From: Zygnema cylindricum
Taxonomy: Eukaryota > Streptophyta > Zygnematophyceae > Zygnematales > Zygnemataceae
Length of the DNA stretch: 44,536 nt
Direction of reading: 5' to 3'
Assembly (NCBI GenBank): GCA_037447655.1
Contig: JBBHKE010002976.1
Location: 411,898 to 456,433, forward strand
Part shown: piece after piece, positions 9,530 through 21,487 of the stretch
How the letters are laid out: every line of letters begins with the position of its first letter
Numbering within the stretch: the first letter of the stretch is position 1
The notes under the pieces: model-generated
Seen by the model: the letters and a program-made list of their open reading frames with translations, nothing else
What the model was told of the DNA's origin: nothing
Databases searched by the model: none
Translations under genes and position numbers: made by a program

Positions 9530-12225
9530 AAATTTGCTGATATTTCAGTCTCGAGTTGAAGGCGGGACATTCTTCTCTTTCGTTGGTATTTTCACTGTTC
9601 GTCAGAGAAAAATATTTATGTTTTCTTTCGACCATATTTCTCTCCAATCGAGGATGTGGATGTTTCATTCGAACACCATTTTCAAACTGTTTAAAAGTCC
9701 TTATAAACAAAAAAGTCTCCAGGTATTTGCTTAGAAACCCACTTTTAGTTTTCCGGTTTACTCCCCCTTCCAGAGATATTAAATGTGGCATTCGAAACCC
9801 TAAAAAAGTACGATGATGAGTGGTAAAGAGGGTGACGTCACCTTCTCTTGTGCAGTACTGACTGTGCAGTTTTTAGAAAGACAAAACGCGAGACAATTTG
9901 TTCTTTTAGTGCTTTAGTTATTTTGTCATGTGATACTATACCTAGTGTGTTTTTAGTAATATGCCTAGTTTGTCTCTTAGTGCGATTCTCGTAGATTTGG
10001 CAGGGAACAATAGATCCGGGTGATGGTCCCTTTTCGTGTTTGGTGTGTTAGATAAGAGTGTGTATTTTTTATTTTTTTTTGGGGGCCGTCTCTCTCCTTT
10101 TTGTTTTGTTTTTGTTTTTGTGTTGTTTTCATATTTCCGTCTCGGTTTCCAGGTGAAGGACTTTTTGTAATTGTGAGTTCCATTGTTCACTGTAGTTATT
10201 TTTCACAGGAATAAGGTTTTTTTGCAACTTTGTATTTCTGCAAAACTTCAAAAAGAAATAGGAAGACAAGATTAGCTTAAAATCTGGTGGTGTGAATTAT
10301 GGGATTTTTATGTAAATAATTTGTTTATAAATGCGAACTGTTTGTGTGGTTTGCTTAATGAAGTTAATGTTTTCTTTTCTCTTTCTCCCTCCCTCCATTT
10401 CTTCATCCCTCGCTCTCTATTTTTCCTCTTTTACATAAAATATAAGTACGGCTGTAACAAGAAAGCACGATTACAAACCATCTGAGTACACGGGAACGTA
10501 AAATGAATGGCAATTTTTTTTTCAAAGAAGTCAAAAACGAAACTGAAAAACCAATCGCGGGTGGAAGCAAACTAAAAGGGAAAACGTGTGAAAGAAACTA
10601 AGATACAATCAAGGACAGGCCAAAAAGAAGACAAGAAGGAACAAGAAGCCCAAAATTATCAACAAAATATTGTACTCATTACGAAAACTGACCGTATCTC
10701 AATGAAGCTTAAGAACTTCTAATTGACCTCCTCAGATTCACCAGGCTAGGAGGAGGACTATGAGAGAGATACTGGAAGACGCTCACAAGCCATAACAGCA
10801 ACAGCAGTTTGAGGGATTAAGTTTCCCAAACCAAGAAGCAAGAGACGAGAGTGGAGGCGGCAATAAGGCACCAGTCTTGAGACAGGCAAAAGTCTCTTAA
10901 ATACCTTTATTATTACTGACAACCAAATGAGTGCCCTTTCTTTCAACGGACATTAGTCACGAAGCGGGAGAATTACCTTGCGCCATGTTGTATAGAAGTC
11001 CGACGAGAATAAATTAGAATACCATTGTTGGTATCACCCAGTTAAAGTAAATAAAAGTTTAAACGGCAAAATGTCATTCGACTAACCAATGGAACCAGTA
11101 TAGTTTAATGACTTAATTTAAACGGCAAGTCCCAAAATTTCATTTATATATTTTTTTGGAGATGTTTTTACAATGTTAAAATGAATGTAAATTTTTATTC
11201 TAACTGAAGTTTCAACAAAAAAGGTTTTTAAATTTCATTGTCTAAATATGTTAAAAATTGAAACTTGAATATTCGATGATCAATGTTAGTATTGAACACC
11301 CGTAAAATACCGAACTTGAAATGCCATTGATTTTAGATTTATAATGCCATTGATTTTAGATTTATAATGCCATTAATTTCCCTCGTCATTGCTGAAAATC
11401 ATTGTGTGGGTTCCATATTGAATAAAATAGATCATTGGTTTATTGAGTTTCAAAGATTCAACCTTAATTGTAGCTCTACAGAGAAGATAAAAGCATCAAC
11501 AAGGTCATGAGACAAACATTTAATTGTGCATAAGTTTTGAATTTTGCACGTGTGTTGAAGACTGAAACACTAAACGATTAAATGGTAGGCTTGAGCCACC
11601 GAAACGATCGTTTAGACGATTGCAGGTTTAGGGAGTACAGTACCACTCAATAAGAAAAGTTCGAACGGCCAAGATTTCGTCCGCAAAATAAGGAGACAAT
11701 TAAAGCAGAAATTGCCGTACTATTCTACGGTGCATTGCCAGAAGGAACCGAAAGCGCACCGCAAAATAGTCGGATTTCGTAATTTTTGAATCAATCTAGA
11801 ATTTTTGACTAACAGGAATAAAATAGAGGAAAGAATTGAGGAAAGTATCAATGCAAAAAATAATTGAGACGGAAATGCTTTACAATCCCGCAGTAGAAAA
11901 TCAATAAAAAACTGTACGAATAAGGGTGAGGAAAAGTAACAGGTTCAGAAAGGAGTCAAAAGAGAGTGTTTACGTTGAAGACTTACAAGAAGTAAATCAT
12001 AAGATTTTTTTTTTTTTTTTTTCTTTTTTTACTACGGTAAGATTTTGAACACAGCAACGGACCAAAAGACAGTAAAGACTAAAGAAAAGAGTAAAAGACA
12101 GCAAATTAACTATTTAAAGAAGGTGAGGAAAAGAAAATTAAGAATCGAAAAGTCGTATTTTTAAAAAAGTCAAAGAAATTAGCAATACGTTTCCATATTT
12201 CCTTTTTATCTTTTTCTTTTCATTC
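9530..12225. other. Intergenic, between the CONSTANS-like and dehydratase genes
   Basis: It begins with the 3' UTR of the CONSTANS-like gene; its poly(A) site cannot be fixed. The rest is AT-rich with no protein resemblance on either strand. A 23-bp tandem repeat lies at 11321-11380 and a T run at about 12005-12028. The last 50 bases before 12226 are T-rich pyrimidine, plausibly the 5' UTR of the next gene. Confidence 0.55.
11321..11380. repeat. Tandem repeat, 23-bp unit, about 2.5 copies
   Basis: The unit ATGCCATTGATTTTAGATTT plus three bases starts at 11321 and 11344; a third, diverged copy starts at 11367. Confidence 0.85.
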
Positions 12226-15200
12226 ATGTTGACAACCAGAGCTTCTTTTCTTTTCCATCCTCTAAAAAATCCTCCCTCAAACTCTTTCAAAACGTTAAAA
12301 CTTCCTTCCGCAAACTCTTTCAGCACCTTACAAAATCCTCCAGGAAATGTTGTAACCGGTCACAAGTCACGTCACGTAGTGTATCTGCAGTTTCATTCCA
12401 GTTTTTTTACAGAAAGTTTGTCTTCTTCTTCTTATACACTAACAAATCACTTGAAGAACTCCCGTCCGATTATTCCTATCCCAGGAATCTCTTATACAAG
12501 GTTAGAAGTGCCTAATCTCCCATTTTTGAGAGTGACAGCGAGACAGGTACAAACCGAGAACAACTCTCTTTCTCAAAAGAATATTGAGAAAAAAGTCGAT
12601 ATGGATTCCGCGATACAAGCTATTCAAGTTTTCGTACCTTCTTTAACACAAGGAAAGCATAAGGGACAAGCAGGTGAGGGAGCCATTTCTATTGCCAGCG
12701 TTGATATATTAATTAATTATTTAATTTAATCGATTAATGCGACCTGGTTTACGACTTTTAGCTGTGTTGCTCAATGCTCTGTTTTTGACCCACTTTTCCT
12801 GTTTTTTATTTTGTGTGTTGATTCGAGACACTGTTTTTTGTTTTGATTTTATTTGTCATTTGTTTTGATTTTTCTTCTCATTTTGTGATTGTTCAATTTT
12901 TTGAATGTTTAAATTTTTGAAAACTCGTCTTTGAAAATTGGTGATCTATTTCCTTCAAGAACCACCATTGGATGCCTCGTGATTCATGTTCAGCTTAGAA
13001 GTTTCATATGTATCTTTGCTGTGCAATTTTCTTTATTTTATTTTTTGTCATTTGCTTGAGTTTTGACTTGTTCATTCTGTCTACAATACTATTTTCAGTA
13101 GTATTATTGGGAAATTGTCTGTTTTTCTCCTGTATTGAAACTTCTTCTCCTGTGTTAAAACTTCTTACTTGCATTTTTGCAGTTTTTTTTTCATTTTTCT
13201 GTCTAAATGGATTTTGTGGGTTTGTGCTTGGATTTATGTTGTGTTTTTGTTTTTTTAGCTTTGAGGTTCAGCATTTGATTGATTAGGAGTTTGAGGTAGG
13301 TGGAATAGTAAGGAAAAAATCACTCGTGTTCAGTTTTTTGTTTGAGCATTTATCTAGAAATCATTCTTATTTTCATTCCAAATATTTTTTTCCATTTTTT
13401 TTTCACGCAGATAGATATATTGTAATATATAGCTTTTAAGAAATGCATCATGCTATTCAAGATTGTTTGTCCTTTGTGATAGGAAGACATAAACCCAGGA
13501 AGAGTTCAAATATATAGATATGGTTTTAGGACAATGGGGGTTGTCATGAATTATAGGCCATTATAATTCTATGCAAACACTTTTGTCACAATGGAAGATA
13601 GATTTTTGATTTTGGAAAAATAAAATAAAATATTGAATTAGAAAACCAAAAATGTACGAGAAAAGAGTTTCAGATAAACTGATATTACAGTTGAATTTTT
13701 TCTATTATTGTTTATCGGGGATTGTCAAACAGGCAAAATAGCTGTTGTTGGAGGATGTCGGGAGTACACTGGAGCTCCCTATTTTGCAGCGTTTTCTGCT
13801 CTCAAAATGGTTGGTATAAACTTCAAATAGATTCAATACAAGGTTATTTGTATAAGCATTTGTTCATTTTTTCCTTTGTTTGTTTTGGTTTTTTCTTTTG
13901 ATAAAATCAAATTCCGAAGTTCTACTTGATGTTGGGTTTGGTTCTAAATCTTGTGATCACAGTCTCAAAAATTTAGTGACTGTTTTTTGTTCTTTTCTTG
14001 GCTTTCTCTGAAATTCCGTCTCCACGATAATTTTGGAAAAGGAACACCGTTGGTCATCATAATGTCACTGAATAAAGATTTGTTTTTGCCACTATTTTTT
14101 TCTATTTTTCAGCATCAAAATCCATGGAATCCTTCAGTATCATTGTATTACCTGCCATAGACTCTTGTTCCTTTTTTTTTCTAACTGCTAAATCAACCAT
14201 CTTGAAGAACATTTGGATATTTCTGCATGTTGTATATGCCTTGATATCCCAGTTTTTATTTTTTTTGTGTTATTGAATTGTCATGCGTGTATGTATTATG
14301 GTTAAATGAATTTTTGTGTTCATAGTTTGGATTTTTTTGGCATGTTTATCATTATAAAAACAATGCAACTCTACATAGTGTTTCACATGTGATGCTTTTA
14401 AAGAAGGCCTGTCCACCTCAACTCATATTTTATACTAAATTTTTTCATTTGATTATGGAATGTAGACTAAATAGACTTCCTAAAAAAATATTTTTATCCA
14501 CAAAGTTTTTGGATGAATTGTTGTGCAGGGAGCAGATTTGTCCCACGTCTTTTGTTCCAAAGACGCCGCAACAGTGATTAAAAGCTATAGTCCCGAATTG
14601 ATTGTCCATCCTGTCCTCCGAGAATCCTGGGAAGCCTTGTGAGTACGACTTTTTATCTCTCTCTCTCTCTCTCCCCCTCTCCCTCCTTGCTCCTTTCTAT
14701 CTTCAAGAAAACACCTGATTTTAATGCACCAGACATGAAGTCGTGTGAACAGGTATCTTTAGTAGCTGACGCAATCAACACCAATTAAAGATCCATTCTT
14801 TCATGAAGTCCATACTCATTTTTATTTTGACACATTACAAAATCCACACCCAGTACAGAATCCTAATGAATTAAAAAGCTCCACACTTGCTGCAATGTCC
14901 ACAGTTTTTAAAAATGTGACACTGATTGTAAAATCCACACTAACTTCGATGTACATTGGATATGTGAATGTCACATAATAGAATGGAAGGAGAGGACAAA
15001 GCACAGTTGGTCAACCAGGTGGTTGCAGAAGTAGGAAAATGGTTACCACGTTTCGACTGTCTTGTTTTCGGACCTGGACTCGGTCGTGATCCTCTTCTCA
15101 TGGTGTGTTCTTTGGACTTATTTCTGGTCAAAATAAGTCCTTTTCATCTTTCTATGTCTTTGTTCCTTTCCCTTTTTCCTCTATGTACTTGTCTTCTTCT

Positions 15201-18200
15201 CTCCCTTGCCCTTGACATCTCCCCTCCATCTTCCTCACTCACATCCTACTTCCCTTTTTTTCTCCATTTCTGCGTCCTGTCATCCTCTCTTTTTCACGTT
15301 TTCCTTTTCTGTTTGTCATACTAGCTGAATCCTTTTGACCATGGGTTGTATTGATGTGTCGTATACAAATGCAGTCTATTGAAATGCATAGTTATCAGTA
15401 CATTCTGTAATATTCTCATCGGTCTTCGCATCTCTCTTTAACCAACAGCTTGTCATATCATGCATTGTGGTTTGGAGACAAAGTTCCTGTGCGGAATTTT
15501 CATCTGTTTTTGTTTTTGTTTTTTTTTTTTCCCTTTGTTTTGTTCTCATGGGTTTTACTTTTTTTGCAGGAGTGTGTGGCGCAAGTTATGAAGGATGCTC
15601 GCGAAAATAACATTCCTATGGTTATAGATGGAGTAAGTCCATTTACCAGTCCTCCCTAACTTGGCAAAATTTCTATAGGTGTGAATCCACTCTAATTCAT
15701 GTTTTCTAATAGATAGGTCAAGCTTATCTGTTCAAAAAAATTATCGGACAGACCTGGCTCACAATTAATGTAGACCTCACTAATATTTTGTTGCTTTAAA
15801 TAAGAAAGTGGAAGATTTACGGAACAGTGGTGGATTTGTTACACCCCCGCCCTTCCGTGGTTTTTCTTCAGTGATTTCGACTTGAGCTTATCAAAAGACT
15901 GTCATAGTTGATTTCTTCAGTAATGTTGTACCAAGAAACGGATGAGTTTCGGGTGAAAATCTCAAAATTGTATTCCGATGTGATTATCCAAGTTTATGTA
16001 AATTTTGTCAATATTACTTGTCGTGAAGAGTTAAGACATTTTTCCAGGGGATGGTCATCATCTCGACATCATTTGCTGTCCTCCCTCCCTTCCCCTCTCT
16101 CTTCCATGTCGGCAATCCTCTCCTTCAATTTCTACATTTCAATTTACACCATCCATAGTGATCTCTGGAAGCTCCCAAAAATGCAACAAGAGTCGCTTGT
16201 GTTCTTTGTAAATCTTTTTTCTTCCTTTTTTATTGCGTTCTCCAGGATGCTCTCTCCATTGTGACTGACAAACCAGAATTGGTTCATGGCTATCGACTTG
16301 CTGTTCTCACTCCCAATTTAAACGAACATAAACGTCTTTTGGCAAAAATAATAAATCACGACACTTCAAAAAAACCAGATGACAACGATCTTCCAGGGCA
16401 GCTGAAATCTTTGGCATCAAGGTCTGGTTCAGGTCCTCGTATTCTTTTCCTCTCAAAATACTCTACCTCTTCCTCTCTTTGTCCCTCTCTCTTTAGTTCT
16501 CCTCCTCCATGGTTTCCCTCGACTCACTCTTTCTATCCATCCTGTGATCTTGACTGCTTTTTCTCCTTCTCTTTCTCCGTCCTCTTTCTCCTCTCTTGTT
16601 GTCTTCTCCACCAGACTTCTGCCTATTTTTTTCCTTCTTCCCTTGTTGATTTCAGTAGTTCAGTCAGTTCAGATTGTACTTGTGTTATGTTTTCTTCAAA
16701 AGGGCAGGTTTCAGCTTGTTCTATTTTATTTTTATTTGTTTTAGCATCAACTTTTCTTTTTGCTGTCTGTGTTTGTGGGTTTAATTTCTTGATTTATGGT
16801 ATATTTTCTTAGAAGAAAAAATTCAACGGTGGAAACTCATCTTCTTTCTAATTTTTTTTGATTGCGTCCAAATTATCTACCGTGTTTGACTTTCGTTAAA
16901 TTTGGGGTTTGAGTTGTCGGGCAGTTTAGGAAATGTGACTATTGTACAAAAGGGACCAGTGGATTTGATCAGTGATGGATACGAAGGTATGGATTAACCT
17001 TTTCATTTTACCTTCTTACCCCTTTTTCGGTGTTTCCAAGGAACCTCTGTTGGCTGGGACATTAAATCTTAAGAAGTCAGGATGTCCATAAGTTTGTTCT
17101 TATATTGAAATTGAAAGAATCCTTTTTGACTAACCATTCAGAAAAAAATAAGTGGTCTATGGTTTAATTCAATTGTTGACTTTTCAGCCAATTTCAGCTT
17201 TTAATAACTATTTGAATCTTGATTGTTAAGTTTTCCAGGCTGCAGGTAGAAAAATAATACAAACTTGTTATGTATTTTGTATTGTTGCCAGGTCAGCCTT
17301 TTTTTTTCAAGTGGAAATGTCTTGTCCTATGTTGAATGTTTCCCACTGTATTTACTGATAAAAGTTTCAATAAGAGTTAAGAGAAAACCCTTAATTTGTT
17401 GTGGTACCTTTTGCAATTGACCACTCAAGCTGAAAGAGAAGGATAGGGGGTTTGAACAGTTTTAAAGATGGGTCTTTACGGTTCTCCTCGAAGATGTGGG
17501 GGACAAGGAGATGTTCTTGCAGGAAGGTGAGGGACCCCAAATATGTCACTATTGTTGTTGTTTTTTTTTTTTTTTAATTATTATTATCACGATACAAACA
17601 AGTTTATTCCCAGTGTGCTACGGACAGACAAAAGAAGTGAAAGAGGATGAAGTGATTTCTAAAATATCTTTGGTTCCACGTTGAGTGATTATTATGTAGT
17701 CATGAATATTTGATTTTATCAATACTGTACTCCTTTGAATAAAAATTTCAAATTTCTGCTTTGATTAATAATAGTATTTCTCCTTAAAACTCTCCTGTCA
17801 TACTGTACTACCACAAAAATTGAACTGTAAATAGTGGTTTAAGAAGGTGTCCATCTGGAATCTCAACATACTAGAAAATGATCAAACAAGCTATGCTATT
17901 GACTAAAATTTTACCAGTGTCATGCAAAAAACAAAAGGCCGTTTATCTAACACTTATGAAGTAGTTACAGCAGTACTTGACATTATATTATTGATTACTA
18001 AAGACGTCAAAAGGGAAGCTATTGGCTTTGTAACTTTTAGAACCATTTTCATAGGCAGGTTTTGATAGTTACGTTTTGAATGTTGTTATAACGTAAAATA
18101 TTTAGATTTTCATCCTCCTTTTTTACAAACACTTGAAGAAATCAAACTATATATGGTGTTATCTATTCGAAAAACAACTGCCTGTTTCATTCCCCAAACT

Positions 18201-19734
18201 TTTGTTCAAAAGTGTGAAATCGCATGGGCATTTTATGCTTGCTTATTAACTTTTTAGTAAAATATCAAATTCACAGAATACAAAATTTTCCACGTCAGAA
18301 TGTCAAAAGTGAAAGATTGATATACATTGTAAACGAATCAAGTGCTGCAAAAATATACAGCAACATATACAGGCAAAAGATGTTTGCCAGGCCGCCTCAA
18401 ATAGCGTGGAAGGTTTTGTTCGAGTTTTATTTTATTTTTTCTTTCAGGGAAACAGTAGGCGTCACGTCACAGCTGCTATCATCTGACGTCAGATCATGGG
18501 GCTGAACCTTTTCGTCAAAATGTGGTGTGTTATGTGCATTTTGCCATATTGTACACAGTTACTAAGGTTTTGTATTTACAAATACTAACTTATAGTAATT
18601 AAACTACAGTCCAAATCGCATAAAGTTCAAACCTTGTTTTTTTTAACAGAAATGAATAAGTTCGAGTTGTTCAGTTCAATATATGTGGTATTGTGGTCTG
18701 CCAATGATATGCATGTTTGAGATTGTTTTTCTTATACTTTGCCCCTCCACTCCCCTCCCCTCTTCTTGTTTCCCAAAATTAAACAGCACTGCTGTCTTTC
18801 TTGCGTGGGCAAATACCTTCTACAAGAACCAACCAGAAAATAGTGAGGAGAAGAAAAAGATAGGAGATAATTTGTCCCCAAATCCAGCCATGGCTGCCGC
18901 ATATGCCGCCTCTTTGCTCGTTAGAAGATCGGCGACTCCTGCCTATGGAAAGTATCGACGAAGTATGATTACTTCTCAATTAATCGAGGAATTGGGGAAC
19001 AGGTGAGTCCTCTGTTTATTTCTTCTTTACTTTAAAATCATGAACTCAAAAGGTATGGGAATTATAACTTGTTGGGGGAAGAGGCGAGTTTTATATCTCA
19101 CGAGGCATGATCAATCCGCTAATAATTTAGGAATTTGGGAAAAAGTGAGTCCTCTTCTTGTTCACTGTTTGTTCCTTCGTTTCTTTAAAATAGGGAGCTC
19201 AAAATGTATGGGAATGATAAATTTTTAGGTGAAGAGGTGAGTTCTCTATCTCTTCACTTACCGTAATGGACTCAAAAGTATATACATTATTTCCTGTATC
19301 TGCCCTTTTTTCAAAAACCAGGCAAGACTATTTTTTATGTTCTGGTTGTTTGAAAGTTCAAAGCTACTTCTGAAGTCGCATGACGAGGTTTTTAGGTACA
19401 TTTCTCAGGTTTTGTTCTAAACATAATGTTTTTGTTCGCTCTTTTTTTTTTTGGAACTAACAGTTCAAAAATATTGCGTTCTAGATCAAATAATCGTGGG
19501 TTGTGTCGAGACTGTGAGATTGTTGACGATGCAAATCTACTTTTCAACTCTGGTGAGGAAGGAGGCAATAGATTTTAAAAAAAAAAAAAAATGTTTGACA
19601 TCGGTATTTCAATTTGCTATTTTAGTTAATTTCTTTCTATTGCTATTTTTCCTCCTGGGTGCCGTCCCTCGTTTTGCAGTATGGATGAGCTCTATCCTGT
19701 GGGTCACTACGAGTATCAAGGACCCAAACTTTAA
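12226..19734 (+). CDS. ATP-dependent (S)-NAD(P)H-hydrate dehydratase
   Basis: Repairs damaged NAD(P)HX back to NAD(P)H using ATP; ribokinase-like fold, plant NNRD/CARKD family, with no fused epimerase domain as is usual in plants. Exons: 12226-12673, 13733-13809, 14529-14638, 14982-15102, 15570-15632, 16246-16421, 16925-16986, 17460-17526, 18787-19002, 19680-19734. They sum to 1395 nt (464 codons plus stop) with matching phases and GT-AG ends throughout. Seen in order: a Ser/Thr-rich N-terminus resembling a transit peptide (residues 1 to about 110), [52 protein letters not shown], and [14 protein letters not shown], which holds the Gly-rich nucleotide site and the catalytic Asp expected for the family. 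It ends [18 protein letters not shown] second in-frame ATG at 12601 (residue 126), just before the conserved domain, would give an untargeted form. The exon 2 donor (GTTGGT) and exon 6 donor (GTCTGG) are weak. Confidence 0.93.
18989..19260 (+). repeat. Tandem duplication of the exon 9 donor region
   Basis: The block beginning with the last 14 nt of dehydratase exon 9 (GAATTGGGGAACAG, then GTGAGTCCTCT) recurs diverged at 19131 (GAATTTGGGAAAAA, then GTGAGTCCTCT), a period of 142 bp. Downstream matches also align: TTTAAAAT, CTCAAAA, GTATGGGAAT, and an AAGAGG(C/T)GAGTT motif at about 19080 and 19232. The second copy keeps a consensus donor. Confidence 0.7.
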
Positions 19735-19873
19735 CTTTTTCCGAATACTTGAAGCAAGGAACAATTGGTCTAATGTAACTCAAACGACGGTATATTAGGG
19801 TTTTTGAGGGTTTTTTGAGTGTTTTTCACCCCGTGAACTCAATTTATCTTGTTTTGTTGCAATCACAATCTTA

Positions 19874-19908
<35 letters not shown>

Positions 19909-20446
19909 TCTCCCCCTCCCCTCTCTCTCTTTCTCTCCTCTCTCTCTCTCCCTCTCGTCAGATTCTTCTGAGGTTAGTGGAGAAATTGTTATTGGAAAAT
20001 TGTTGAGGAACTTCAATCTTTTTTCTCCCTATACTCTTCTTCCCTATACAAAGTTATGGACAACTTGGGAATACGGTTTTGTTGACTTCGACTGTACTGA
20101 TAATTTTTTCACGTGTATGCTTTAGTACAGATTAAGGGAAGATAATCGTTGTAAAATACTTGTCAAGAGGTTTACTTCTGGGGACGTGAATCTTTTTCCG
20201 GTACAAAGTTGTGGGCAACACGGGAATACGGTTCCGTTGACTTTGACTGAACCGATTACGTTTCATGTTTATGCTTTAGTACAAATGAAAGGAAGATAAT
20301 TGTTGTACAATACTTGTCAAGAGGTTTATTTATGGCCTCTGGTGTACATTAAGTGTCACAATCTATGTACATTTGTTTTTTTCATTTTTGTAGTGAAATG
20401 TGACTTAATATTTTGAGAGTATTTCCTGTGAAATTCCATCGAGGCT
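19735..20446. other. 3' flank of the dehydratase gene
   Basis: Contains the 3' UTR of the dehydratase gene, a CT microsatellite at about 19877-19960 and a 155-bp tandem repeat at 20047-20330. No gene is recognised. The edge of the large duplication is at 20446/20447. Confidence 0.55.
20047..20330 (+). repeat. Tandem repeat, 155-bp period, two copies
   Basis: TACAAAGTTATGGACAAC at 20047 and TACAAAGTTGTGGGCAAC at 20202 begin two copies that stay aligned through GGGAATACGGTT, TATGCTTTAGTACA and ACTTGTCAAGAGGTTTA. By eye the copies differ at about one position in seven. Confidence 0.8.
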
Positions 20447-20593
20447 GTGTTTAGTGAATTGGCCTTTTTTTTTTCGCTATATTACCCATTTTGCATTGTA
20501 TTTCCAATCTTAGTTAAAAGATACAAAAAAAAGGTGATGGACAACCATCCGGGCACAGGAATGAAATGAGAGACAAAATGAATGTGAAATTTT

Positions 20594-21479
20594 TAGTGTT
20601 GTGTATCGGTAAAAAACTTATCGCGATAACACCGATACCGATAGTTATCGGTTATCGAACGGTCAGCGGTACCGATATATCGGTTCGAGACCAACAAATT
20701 CCATATCGGCGATAACTAAAAAAATATATAGTACGCATACTATATTACCTTATTAAATACTGTATTATACTATTTACATTATATAGCGTGGCATGCCACG
20801 TATACGAATCTGTTCCGCAACTATTTAACTGAAAATTATTACGAACAACGCAACACAGAAAACACTGGCCGGTTAACTGAACAAAATGTTTTTACGTCGA
20901 TGTACGGAATTTACAGAAAAACTGGTGAACATGGAAGGGAAAAAGGACGGCGGAAACAAAGTACAACGGGCGCAAAATAATATTCTGCGCGCCGCCTGAA
21001 TTGAACGGACGACTTGGAATTAAAAAGTACGAGCGGACGGCCAGCGTGAGCGCTGGCATCCCGGAATGGCTCTTTTGGCAGCTTACGCCAAAAATCTGAC
21101 AGATTGACACGTGGCAGGTGTCCAATGGATCCCAAGGAATAAAGGGACAAAGCCATGGCGTCGGATGTGAAAGGTACATCGTTTATATTGGATCCGTACC
21201 AAAACCGTACAGACGTCATGGCGGCTACTGTACTTTCTGCGCGTCCGGGGAATAAGACGTATAGCTGAGTGTACATGCCGTACATTTATCTGTACGGACC
21301 GTACATTTATCGCCGATAGTTATCGTTATCGGTGTTATCGCTGATAAGTACCCGATATTATCGGTTACTTATCGGCGATAAGACCGAGAGCGATATATCG
21401 AACCAATATATCGATTATCGGAAACTCGAAAAAAGGTAAATATCGGTTATCGGTAAATGCTTACCGATACACAACACTA
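20594..21479. mobile_element. Non-autonomous hAT-type transposon, 886 bp
   Basis: The ends are inverted: TAGTGTTGTGTATCGGTAA at 20594, and its reverse complement ending at 21479. The element is flanked by GAAATTTT (20586-20593) and GAAATTTA (21480-21487), an 8-bp target duplication with one mismatch. The matching place in unit 2 (about 28350-28357) has a single GAAATTTA and no insert, which proves insertion at this point. Subterminal DNA is full of ATCGGTTATCGG and CGATAAC motifs. No transposase is visible; the overlapping minus-strand frames inside are unlike known proteins. The 8-bp duplication and short TIR point to the hAT superfamily. Confidence 0.9.
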
Positions 21480-21487
21480 GAAATTTA

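Noticed and set aside
19451-19578. Alternative last exon of the dehydratase after GAACTAACAG
   Set aside because: It is open in the right phase, but its sequence does not match the family end. The exon at 19680 (MDELYPV) does, and has the better acceptor.
19970-20006. Alternative last exon of the dehydratase after CTCTCGTCAG
   Set aside because: It would stop after two residues and lies beyond the better exon at 19680.
20892-21285. Overlapping minus-strand frames of 95 and 124 codons as a transposase
   Set aside because: No hAT dimerisation or catalytic motif is visible, and the element is too short to be autonomous.
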